This document shows positions 46,140 to 57,249 of a stretch of 64,000 bases of DNA, one piece after another (the stretch's first letter is position 1; every line of letters begins with the position of its first letter). Source of the DNA: Tubulanus polymorphus (taxonomy: Eukaryota; Nemertea; Palaeonemertea; Tubulaniformes; Tubulanidae). The notes beneath the pieces were generated by a model, which did no database searches, was not told the DNA's origin, and saw only the letters and a program-made list of their open reading frames with translations. The translations under genes were made by a program, and so were the position numbers. The stretch spans positions 3,641,001 to 3,705,000 of the forward strand of contig NC_134031.1 of NCBI RefSeq assembly GCF_964204645.1, in the 5' to 3' direction.

Positions 46140-47060
46140 TATAGACCCCCACTATCCTTCCCTCACAGGGATTTGAACCTGACGGTATCATGAGACTCTA
46201 CCGCAGTACAAACCCCTGCCCTAGTAGACACATCCTTCCTCACAGGGATTTGAAGCTGATGGCATCTCGAGACTCTGTCACAGTACAAACCCCTGCCCCA
46301 GTAGACACATCCTCCCTCACAGAGATTTGAAGCTGTTATCATCTTGAGACTCTGTCACAGTACAAACCCCTGCCCTAGTAGACACATCCTTCCTCACAGG
46401 GATTTGAAGCTGATGGCATCTCGAGACTCTGTCACAGTACAAACCCCTGCCCCAGTAGACACATCCTCCCTCACAGGGATTTGAAGCTGTTATCATCTTG
46501 AGACTCTGTCACAGTACAAACCCCTGCCCCAGTAGACACATCCTCCCTCACAGGGATTTGAAGCTGTTATCATCTTGAGACTCTGTCAAAGTACAAACCC
46601 CTGCCCCAGTAGACACATCCTCCCTCACAGGGATTTGAAGCTGTTATCATCTTGAGACTCTGTCACAGTACAAACCCCTGCCCCAGTAGACACATCCTCC
46701 CTCACAGGGATTTGAACCTGATGGCATCTCGAGACTCTGTCACAGTACAAACCCCAGCCCCAGTAGACACATCCTTCCTCACAGGGATTTGAAGCTGATG
46801 GCATCTCGAGACTCTGTTACAGTACAAACCCCTGCCCCAGTAGACACATCCTTCCTCACAGGGATTTGAAGCTGATGGCATCTCGAGACTACCGCAGTAT
46901 ACAAACCCCTGCCGTAGGAACACCCATCATCCTCCCTCACAGGGATTTGAAGCTGATATCATCTTGAGACTCTGTCACAGTACAAACCCCTGTCCTAGTA
47001 AACACATCCTCCCTCACAGAGATTTGAACCTGATGTCAACATGAGACTCAGCCACAGTAC
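46140..47060. repeat. About 78-bp tandem array with Pol III B-box-like word, about 11 units
   Basis: Unit: CAGTAGACACATCCTCCCTC, ACAGGGATTTGAAGCTG, ATCATCTTGAGACTCTGTC and ACAGTACAAACCCCTGCCC. Read on the minus strand, the unit contains GGTTCAAATCCCTGTGAGGG (where AAGCTG is AACCTG), which matches the B box of tRNA genes. Single diverged copies occur at 13448-13910, 31945-32330 and 47060-47150. Likely a tRNA-derived SINE that became tandem. Confidence 0.85.
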
Positions 47061-47189
47061 AATCTGCCAGACCAATCCCATTTACTTAAAGGGATATGCA
47101 CCAGATAGCATCGTAAGACTCTGCAACGCTATGAACTAGTAGACACCATCTATTTGATTGTGAGAGACCATTTCTAAAGTACGCATATA

Positions 47190-50100
47190 TCCATGGGGGA
47201 GGCGTGTGAATTTGGCCACTCTGTACGTACATGGGGAAGACTACATGGGGAAGACGGCCGTTGCATATCAGGCTGCAGTTCCTACTCTAGCAGGGCTTCG
47301 CATGCAATGGGTGATTCAAAAGATTATGACGAACAGGCGCCACATTTCTCCATCAGCCGGCCATTAACATCCATTTTTAACCAGGCCGAAACTTTTCAAG
47401 GGAAGAAAAATTAAAAAGAAAAAGCCGATCGATCCAAGGACACTAGAATTCGATCCCCGTCGTACGGGGCCGGAAATTCCCCTGATTACGATTGCGACTC
47501 GTTAATGAACATATAGGGAAATCATCAAGTGATGGATAAGTGGAAGATATCCACGTCTTAATTAAGATAAATCACCTCGCGTCGTAGAACGGGGGCGGAC
47601 GAAAGAACATCGTTTCAACCTCTCTCTCTCTCACTGCAGATCCTGGCAGCAAAAACACCGGTGTGTTGTTGTTGTTGTTCGACGGGAATATCCGATAGAA
47701 AAATCTCAAATATGAGGAACATCTGTAAATTTTGTTATGTGTTTCAACATATCTCAATTCGTATTAAATATACATGCGTTCTTACGCTGAAAACTATGAT
47801 GCTCATAGTATCACAGATAGGAATCGTCTCAAATCTTTGTTGTTAGTTGGACTTCAGAAACAAAATGGGCTTCGAGTGGTCTTGATAAAGTTAGACGGGG
47901 AAGAGAATGGTCTTAATTAGTTAGATCGTACCAATACAAGGCATCGACTTGTCTTACGTCAAAGCCTTGATTGTGGAACTGTTTCAAGGTTTTCATAAAC
48001 CGTGTTTTGAAGAAAACCTGCAGGGTTCTTACTGTTTACCAGGGGCGGATCCAAGGCCTACTTTCGAAGGTCTTGTGAAGGTCTTGTGACGTAATTTTTG
48101 ACACAATTGCAGGTAAAATGCATCCAACAACAAATCTTAGTAGGAAACTTGTCATTATCCAACCATAATATGCAAGGAGGTTTATATATAACAGACCATT
48201 TGATAAGGCAGTATAGTAAGTAAAAAGAGTTGATTGAGAAAAGGGCAACTCAAAACATTTCAGGGTCTTGTACAAGGCCAACGAGACAACAGCCCGGATT
48301 TAGCTAGGAAGAAAATATTTCAAATATTGAGGTCATTTAGATAATCAAAAATGAGCGAGGATCGAAATTAAATCCGGTTTCAACTCATCACAAACAAAGT
48401 TGTTTATACTGAGAAATTAATGATGCTGTTTTAAATAAACATCGACGCAAGCACGCCGTGAGTTGTGTCTCGTAGAAAAATAAATGCGATCCATACATAA
48501 TAACTGGAAACATAGTTGGCAAGGAACGTATAAGATAAATAGGGAGCCTCTAGTTATAATCAGATAACAATGTAACTTCACGTGAATATAAATATAGACT
48601 AAACAATCCAAAAATGGAAATATTGATCGTGTATACTTGAAATGATCGATCGTCAACAGACAACAATAAACAGCAGCCGGCTGTTCGGTTTGATGTCAAA
48701 TGAAGACATCGAATCAACTGTTAGCGCTATTACCAGACGACTAATTATTGGGGAACGTACAAAGCTACCGTGACTATCCACCAGATGTCGCTAGTAGTTA
48801 TTCGGTCTTCTGCCTTTGATTTCCTTTACATTTCGATTAAAATCGAATCAAATTTGCTCTTCTATAAATGAATACCAATCACGGATGAGAGAAATGAATT
48901 TAATCTATGGTTTATGGGTCCTGCGATAATGTATGGATTCGGAAGCCTAAAAATTCAGTTCCAAGTTGATTGAAAAGTAATTTTGACGGATGCTCGTCAC
49001 ACCATCTGGCACAGGTGATATTCGGAAATTTCCGAGATTTGGACTGGTGGACAGATGAAAATGAAATCTAAGAACAGCTGAAAAGCTTTCCTTTCAAAAC
49101 AATAAACTTCCCTAAAACTAGTAAATATTTCCTGTTATTCAGTGCAATGAACGTAAACATGTTTCCTCAACAAACGCCACCATCAACTACTTGATTTAAC
49201 TTTTTTGAGGTAACTCAGTTCCCGCTAAATGGCGCCAAATAATATCCAGTCTGTTTCAGGCAGTTTTTAAGTGTATGTTAATTATGAGTTAATGCCACAA
49301 TATGTGAACCAGCTTCCAAAAACAAACATCTGCGTTGTTTTACCATTACGCCGAACAAACCACATCGGCTTATCAACTTTAGTCATCCATCTTATTTAAT
49401 TCGTTCATCGTCTAGAATGAACTTCTATTTTCCTACGTAATAACTCGCGCGATAAAACGGTCCATCATCATGGCACAGCCACACGGTACTATATACTATC
49501 TAAATGACTTTCTTACCGAAGAAAAGTAACTGTTGGCTTTCAGTAACGCGCGCACATCTGGAACTCCTGCAACTCGGTATTGTAGGTTTTCACCAAAGAT
49601 TTCAGAGCCACTTCACCTGAACGCAAGGTCTATCCATCATCTGGTCGATGAGCATCTTAATCATGAGATGGTAGTCAGCGGGTTGCTACATGAGGCCGGC
49701 CACATGTCCACGGCCTCGAATGAGCATCAAAACTTATGGCGAATCTAAAAACTTTTAAGTCAATCGGAGATTACAAAAATATATTTCACCTATAATGGCT
49801 ATTAGGCCGAGCACCGGTCGCCCAATTCTCTGCGACAACCAGAAACCATTAAATCGCAAGACAGCGTCAACCTATGTGGCCTTCAGACTACCAGCGGTGC
49901 AAGATATCATGAAACACACATGTTCTATTCTACTTTTTCTGCTAAGTGATATGACCGTCCCTCCATTCGGATTAGAGCATTTCACTAGTTCATGAATATC
50001 AAAACTGTCTGCTTATCGGCTACCTAACTGCCATAGTCACATCATTTGCGACTGTTGAAGTGGCACAAATATTCTCAAAAGTTGGACTGATTCTGAAAGT

Positions 50101-50690
50101 GATACTGGCGCCGCCAGTGAAATTCATATTCAAGACCGTGTTACTAACCGGAGCAACAAAACTCATAAAAACGCCCGAAAATTGTTACAACCAACAACAA
50201 CGAGATATATCAATTTTCAAGACAACAGGCTGTTCGGGATTATTTTCGCAATCAATCTATTTCTACCACGGAAATGGCACTCAACCCTCGAGGGCTCGGT
50301 ATCACAACAACATCCATTACTAATATTCTAATATAAACTCCTATTACGCCATGTTCATCATATATCGCCGATCCGATATATATATATCTATCATTTATCG
50401 GATTGGTCGTGACTTTCCTTGTTTACGAGCGAACAACTCGAGTTCCCTATAGAGGGTCTGATTACGGTCTAGTAATATCATAACTATCCCCGCACGGACG
50501 TCACAACTATTTGTTCTAAAATGAGATAAGTTCATTAGATGCGGCGGTTTTCATGATATATGTGACTCTTTTTACATACGACGACGGGAAGCTTTCACAG
50601 ACTTTCAAACTTTCACCGTAGCTTCATTAATATAGGGGGATTTTCACTGATCCGGATGATAAAGCATTCTGAGCCGGTCTTTTGTGCACT
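47190..50690. other. No gene; mixed unique and repeat DNA
   Basis: The 73-codon plus frame at 47193-47414 has no recognisable domain. 47870-47990 is a partial CTTAAGAC-type element. 48770-49020 carries the ACCAGATGTCGC SINE-like word and CACCATCTGGCAC. Frames at 49533-50323 look random, with no splice-supported context. Confidence 0.4.
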
Positions 50691-50719
50691 GGTTTCTCCA
50701 AACAGTCGTCTTGTCAATC

Positions 50720-51290
50720 CGGGGGGGATCCAGGTTTTCACTCGTGGTAGCAGTCGGTCAGTCAGTCTTTCACTGGTCTCTCATCAATCCAGGGTTCATG
50801 TGTTTGTTGGAATGCTGGTGGTAGCAGTCAGTCAGTCTTTCACTGGTCTCTCATCAATCCAGGGTTCGTGTGTTTGAATCCTGGTGGTAGCAGTCAGTCA
50901 GTCTTTCACTGGTCTCTCATCAATCCAGGGTTCGTGTGTTTGAATCCTGGTGGTAGCAGTCAGTCAGTCTTTCACTGGTCTCTCATCAATCCAGGGTTCA
51001 TGTGTTTGAATCCTGGTGGTAGCAGTCAGTCAGTCTTTCACTGGTCTCTCATCAATCCAGGGTTCATGTGTTTGAATCCTGGTGGTAGCAGTCAGTCTTT
51101 CACTGGTCTCTCATCAATCCAGGGTTCATGTGTTTGAATCCTGGTGGTAGCAGTCAGTCAGTCTTTCACTGGTCTCTCATCAATCCAGGGTTCATGTGTT
51201 TGAATCCTGGTGGTAACAGTCAGCCAGTTATTCACTGGTCTCTCATCAATCCAGGATTCATGAGTTTGAATCCTGGTGGCAGTAGTCAGT
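50720..51290. repeat. 66-bp tandem array, about nine units
   Basis: Unit: GTGTGTTTGAATCCTGGTGG, TAGCAGTCAGTCAGTCTTTC and ACTGGTCTCTCATCAATCCA, then GGGTTC. One unit lacks CAGT. As 66 is 3 x 22, a frame stays open with a 22-residue period (NPGGSSQSVFHWSLINPG core). No start context, signal peptide or homology supports a protein. Confidence 0.9.
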
Positions 51291-52129
51291 CAATGCTGAC
51301 TTATGGGTTCATCTCCTGGTGGCAGCAAATAGTGTTCGGACCTCGGTGTAGGAATCAAACTCTTCCCGGAAAATATATTTCTTAAAGAAGCTACAACTTA
51401 ACATCAGACAAACAGACAAACATCCAGAGATCCTATTTCTGAAGACCAGATCACGAATTCGAGACAGCGTTCAAGACATTCGCGTTTATGACCAAAACAG
51501 AATTCTTCACTTTTATCCGTCGCTACTAGCATTCCAATAACAATCGTTAAACCTCCGAACACTGCTATCTAAGAAAATATCTCTCTCTCTCCCTCTAAGT
51601 AGCTACATCTCTACCGTCTTAGGATAAAACTTTCTGAGAAATCTTTCATCGTCTGCAGCTAACTACTGAGCAGAAGAGCAGCTCACTTCAACAAGCTACA
51701 TGTGCAAGTGATTCTCAGTATTGTAGAGAGTTATAATTCATCATCATTGGCGCGCACAGAACCATGGCTGTACGGAACCGGTACTAACTTATCATCACTA
51801 AAATGAACCTGATCAGGCGCTCACAATTTAAAGCGTCTAATGCCATCATGACAGCCATTACCCTTTTTTCATGTATACCATCCTGATGTCGCTCTTTTCT
51901 CAGGTAGGGCAATAATTAGTTTCATTCAACTCCGATACAACTACTTCAACATAACCCTTTACTTTCATGATACTTAATTGTTCATTAATTGTTTAGAATT
52001 CGAATAAACTCTGAAGAGATGTCAGGAAAACTGAATCTATAGATATCATCGTTTCATCGATGTAATGGGTTTTTTTAACACTATCAGTTCACCTAGGAGA
52101 AACCTGACATATTTCTAAACAAAAATTTC

Positions 52130-53140
52130 TGACCCGACCCTTAAAATATGTTCGTTCAATCGCTCGATTCAGGAACATTTTTACAAAATCCGATTCGAGC
52201 CGAGTCTTATGCGCACCCCAACTCGCTCTCGAGTCGACAAATATTCATGGTCCAAAAATACCAATTTTCTGTACATGTTTATGACAGTTTGAGTACAGTA
52301 TCACGTATACGATGTTTGCCTGCACTGAAACAAACGCATGTAACATGTTTACACCAGTGACAAATACCTGCAAAATGCGTGTTAATAATAATACGCTGAA
52401 CATATTGGAAAAGACTAGAGCAAATATTTAGCGCAATCGCGGTGTAAATTTGCCTTTACTCTTAGGAGCAAATTTACCTATACCAAATCTTAGAATGTGA
52501 TTCAACGATAGAATGATAAAAATATGAGAGAGCATTGTTTGCTACCCCTTGTAAATACACTTCACGAATGCCCCTTAACCCTGAAATGGTTTAAACTATC
52601 AGCTAGGTCCATCTAGGTCCAGGAAAGGTAAGGCTACATTAAAGCCATTATCAAGCGGTGACGTTTTGGCCCAAACTGGCCCACGACAGGCCCGAGTCAA
52701 ATTTTGCTAAGAAACCACCCCTGCAGTTCCCCCCCCCCCCCCCGTACTGCACACACGGCCAAAACCGTTGTTGCAGATGGAACAACAAGAAATGATTTAT
52801 CACTTTTTCTATTTTACCTTACTCTAACGACCAGATGGTTGAAACATCTGCAAAAAACACACACACACTCACCTGCAACGAGAAAAAACATACAGATAAT
52901 GTGAGTTACAAGTTACAAAATAAGCCGATTACTAAAATGAAAACTGCTGCGCGAGCACAAATAAGAGTTAGTTTTTCTATAACATTGGTACAAAAATAAA
53001 CGAAAATTCAAAACAGGTATTTGCCGTTTTTTTTTCCTAGGAGGGGATTGAACCCGCAGGCGTTGGACTCGGGGCAACAGGTCTGAAGTCACAGCAGTTT
53101 CACAGTTAGCAAGCATTTTTTATAATTCATCCTTTTCGTC
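52130..53140. other. No gene; C14 tract and tRNA-like SINE end
   Basis: 52730-52743 is 14 consecutive C, at the edge of a partial MITE (TTTTGGCCCAAACTGGCCC). At 53030-53108 the minus strand reads GCCTGCGGGTTCAATCCCCT followed after CCTAGG by an A-run, like the T-arm and tail of a tRNA-derived SINE. Confidence 0.45.
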
Positions 53141-53188
53141 ACTATTTATACCGGTGACAAGGCTTTCGTCTCAGTTCGCCGTGCCCTA

Positions 53189-53189
<1 letters not shown>

Positions 53190-53287
<98 letters not shown>

Positions 53288-53290
53288 TCT
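53190..53290. repeat. (TA)n microsatellite, about 100 bp
   Basis: Uninterrupted TA dinucleotides except one TATG near 53268. The Tyr-Ile frame on the minus strand is an artefact. Shorter TA runs are at about 18664-18682, 56896-56914 and 59760-59807. Confidence 0.95.
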
Positions 53291-54009
53291 AGTCTTGCAC
53301 GTTTCAATTGTATACAAATATAACAACATACACTAGTATATCTCTGATACACACCGGGAAAATAGAATTATACTTTTTCCTCGGGCATGTATCAACGCTG
53401 ATTGCTATATTTAGATAGATACTCTTGTTCAATCATTAGACACGTACTACCCTAGAGGCTTCTTATTCTACTTTCACATACATATATATATATACCATAC
53501 AATATCCATATTTTGACAGGTAGGTTATTCTATTATATATATGGATATATTTTCTAACCTATCAGTCAAAAGCTGCAACACCTGTCCGATTTTCATATAC
53601 ATTTCGGAAAAAAAATGATTCAGTTATCTTCCCAATATTCCCTGATTGCCTTGGGATATTTCTAAACTCGAAGCATTTAGAATATCACCAGACCCACCAA
53701 ATATGCAATGAGTTCATTTTTATACTCAGAGATTGGCAAAAGCTTTCATTAATAATAGATTGATTCATTAATATTAATTCATTAATACTAGATTAATTCA
53801 TCAATGATAGATTAATTCATTAATAACAGATTAAAAGTTAATTCGACTTTAATTGAAATGTGGTAGAAATTGAATACGGAAGACCGAATGACTACTAGCG
53901 ACACCTGGCGGATCCTTGCTTGCAATAAGTGGAGTAGCATTAGGGGTTCCTCACATTGTAAATCACATTGATTTCCACCATCAAAAATTAAGGCACTAGC
54001 GCGTAATTG

Positions 54010-54340
54010 CAATACAGGCTAATAAGTCAGGCGCCGTGGACAGAAGTTCGACCGATATTGAAATCCCTGCACAACGCGGCCAGCTCAATCGATTACATTA
54101 ACAAAGTCCAATTTGCGACGAGCCGCGCCGTGCGATCGATTTCGAAAGATTTCAAACGATAATCAGGAAATTTCACATCGATACGGTGATTAACCGCGCG
54201 TCTGCCCCGACGCGCAGACGGACATTAAAATCGATCGAAGCCGATCAATAAAATCTATTGATTGCCTATTGATGATTATCGATAGATAGATAACGCGATT
54301 GATTAAGTAAACGCCGGCGTTGTGACGGTAATGCGCGCTC
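54010..54340. promoter_or_regulatory. CpG-rich islet with ATTGAT/ATCGAT motif cluster
   Basis: A single-copy, CpG-dense block. Between 54244 and 54284 are ATCAATA, TATTGAT, TATTGAT and TATCGATA, followed by GATTGATTAAG. ATTGAT-type words are bound by Onecut/HNF6 proteins, and TATCGATA is also the insect DRE word. Enhancer function is inferred from density only. Confidence 0.35.
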
Positions 54341-54689
54341 TCAAATAACTGTTACAGAAAATCAGTCGGGAGTATGAAACGTGGAGGGAGAGAGAGCTTT
54401 AGGAAATGTCATACAAGATCCCGCTGATTGCAAAGATAGGCGCGCCGGTATGGGGAAAAAGAGAGAGAGAAGAGCGTCCATTAAGGAATTGTAAGAGAGC
54501 AGAGGCTATTTTTTCCATGCTTGAATGGTGGAGGCCGAATAAGAAGCAGAGATGCCATGAAGATTGGCAAGACCGGCACGGAATAGTGGCTGCAACCATT
54601 CCAGAGCCAATCAGGCTCATTCTTTAAATGAGAACATTGTGACGATCAAGAAGTGACAGTAAATAACGTATACCCATTTGGGGATAAAA

Positions 54690-55035
54690 CCAGATGACCA
54701 AGAACTGCTGACCAGTAGATCAATAGAACTGCTGACCAGTAGACCAATAGAACTACTGACCAGTAGACCAATAGAACTACTGACCAGTAGACCAATAGAA
54801 CTGCTGACCAGTAGACATAAGCTACTGACCAGTAGACCAATAGAACTACTGACCAGAAGACCAATAAAACTTCTAACCAGTAGACCAATAGAACTGCTGA
54901 CCATTAGACATAAGCTACTGACATGTAGACCGATAGAACTACTGACCAGTAGACCAATAGAACTGCTGACCAGTAGACATAAGCTACTGACCTGTAGACC
55001 AATAGAACTACTGACCAGTAGATCGATAGTTAAAC
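54690..55035. repeat. 24-bp tandem array (GACCAGTAGACCAATAGAAC)
   Basis: About 14 units of CTGACCAGTAGACCAATAGA plus ACTG, some shortened to CTGACCAGTAGACATAAGCTA. 24 is a multiple of three, which leaves a 163-codon plus frame with an ELLTSRPI octapeptide period and a Val/Leu-rich minus frame. I reject both as genes. Confidence 0.9.
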
Positions 55036-55900
55036 CAGTAGTTCACTTGGTCAGTGGTTATACAGCTTATTATATTTTGCGTAACAAGAGTAAAGGGAAT
55101 GGAGTTCTAACACCGGAATCGGGTAAGAAAATTGAAACTTATAGGACAAAGTTTTGGATGCTACGATAATGAATTATTCATCGGAGAAACCGTTAGATTT
55201 TTCTGCAGACGGATCGATTTCACGAAAGCAAGTTGAAACGCGTTAAAAAATTCATTTCGAAAAAGAGGAGATATTTTCATCGCTAAAGTAAACTGACACA
55301 CCCATATCACATGCATCTTTTCATCGAATCCGACACACGCGCGTGCATGAATATAGAACAAAAAATCCGGTTGAATTATGAAATATCCGTTCGACGGCTC
55401 TGACGGTTCTGTGGGCGTGTGCGGTGAGTGTCGAGGGAGGAAGTCGTGTAGAAACCTGGTCGCGATTCACGCGATGTCGCGTTTAAAACGTTGTATTCCG
55501 TTCAACCCTTTCCTGTCGCATAGCGCCAGGCTTCTTCACAGAGAGTAAGGTGCTGATCTCTAAATACTAACTGAAAATTGTAAGACTAACTGAAGATCGT
55601 ATTTTTATGCAGTGGGAAATTGATGATTTCACAAAGAAGGGGGTTCTTAGGATGAAGTAGTCATTTTTGGCCATTCAGTTGTTTAGCAACTCAATCGTAA
55701 CCTTACAAGTGGATACACATTATACTTCATTAAAATGAAGTCTAGTTTTAGCCTCCCACATCCAAATCATGTATCTACCAGTTTAAACCTTTCGGGCTCA
55801 GTTATGTGTTAATCATTAAATTTAAGAAAATCATGGATAGATAAAGAAAAGAAACCCAAAAATCGTACCCTAATGCATTCTAGCATCACCTGGTGGATCC

Positions 55901-56419
55901 AAACTACTGTCTGTCACACATGCTCTTCGTGCGACGTTTTGGTCCGTAATTTCGTTAATAATCGGTTGATCTGTAAATATTATGCATCAATTTGTTCAGT
56001 AAGGAATTTGCATTCAGAAATAAATCATGAACTGGCAGAAATTTGTTTGTGTTTTCTTCTATCAGCGATAGTTTACCTAGCATACGCTCGCGTAATGCTG
56101 AAAAACGGCTTTTATGGCCCGTCACGTGGCGCCACCTACTGTATTTTGATATGCTAATGAGCACTGTAATGTACTGTACGTCACTGTAACGTTTCCGAGC
56201 GTCCGCGGAGCGGATTTTTCAGCATTACGCGAGCGTATGCTGAGTAAACTATCGCTCATAAATGAAAACAAAAACAACTTAAGTGAAAATTGTTGTTTAT
56301 TTCTGAATGCAAATTCCTCACTGAACAAATTGATGCATAATAAAGGAAGATAAACCGATTATTAACGAAATTACGGACCAAAACGTCGAACGGAGAGTAG
56401 GTGTGACAGACAGTAGTCG
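55901..56419. mobile_element. Large foldback element, arms about 205 bp
   Basis: 55901-56106 and 56215-56419 are inverted copies (outer edge ACTACTGTCTGTCACAC, inner edge AGCATACGCTCGCGTAATGC then TGAAAAA). The loop is about 108 bases with GTCACGTGGCGCCACC and TATGCTAATGAG. The opposing frames at 55873-56157 and 56474-56256 encode the same words because they are mirror copies. SINE-like CACCTGGTGGATCC words lie on both outer sides. Confidence 0.85.
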
Positions 56420-56449
56420 TAAGTGGAATCTTCTTGCCTATACTGCACA

Positions 56450-56645
56450 GTAGCGACACCCAATGGATCCTCACTAACCACAGATGGAATCTTCAATTTC
56501 TGCAGCAGTCAATGTCCTACTGCACACTAGCAACACCTGGTGGATCCTCGCTTGCCACAGATGGAATCCTCAATTGCTGTAGTAGTCAATGTCCTAATGC
56601 ACACTAGTGACACCTGGTAGATACCCGCTTGCCACAGGTGAAATA
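56450..56645. repeat. Tandem SINE-like words (CACCTGGTGGATCC)
   Basis: Three successive copies of AGYRACACCYRRTGGATCC, two followed by GCTTGCCACAG(A)TGGAATC, at about 56452, 56528 and 56605, spaced about 77 bases. Confidence 0.65.
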
Positions 56646-57249
56646 AAAAACAATAAGGCCGTTGTCGTCGAAATTCCCATTCCGGAGCTGATCAAACTCG
56701 GCTTAAGCCGCCGACTTAAAATATCGCTTCAACGTTCGTTCACATTCTCAAAGCCGATTGATCTAGGCTTAACGGTGAGTATGAAGTACTTGTGAATGCT
56801 GTATGATACTGTGATATTAGTGTACTCCATATCCTCCCGGAGACATCGCTTGAAAGTATCCAGAGGCTCCCGAGAGACGACTAAATACGCTATTTATATA
56901 TATATATATATATGTTAAAATCCTTTTCATCAAAGTTCGAGAAGCAGTTTTCAAAGTCTATTAATCTCCGATGGGAAAGTTTTCGTTTACGCAAAGACAT
57001 TTTTCCGACGCAACGTTTAAAGGTAACCGCCGAAGAAAATGGGATTTAGTGAAGATTATTAGGCTTTAAAGTTTTGAATTTCTATGGGATTAGGAGGACA
57101 CTACTCGACTGACTAACGTGTGCGCGTACCCTCAACGGATTTCTTTCTCTTCAGTTTGATATACGGATAATGATATACCAGAAACAAAGTTTGAACTCCC
57201 CGAAAGCCGATAGTGAAAGTCCACCAGGAGCCAGCTACTAAAAAATAAG

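Noticed and set aside
46140-47060. CRISPR-like array (regular repeats)
   Set aside because: Units are contiguous with no unique spacers, and the DNA is eukaryotic; it is a tandem repeat.
53146-53352. Tyr-Ile repeat frame
   Set aside because: Translation of a (TA)n microsatellite.
54678-55169. 163-codon frame with ELLTSRPI octapeptide repeats
   Set aside because: Produced by a 24-bp tandem array whose period is a multiple of three; the opposite strand is equally open, with no start context or homology.
55873-56474. Apparent pair of homologous genes on opposite strands (VRNFVNNR..YYASICSVRNLHSEIN)
   Set aside because: The two frames are mirror copies in the arms of one foldback element.
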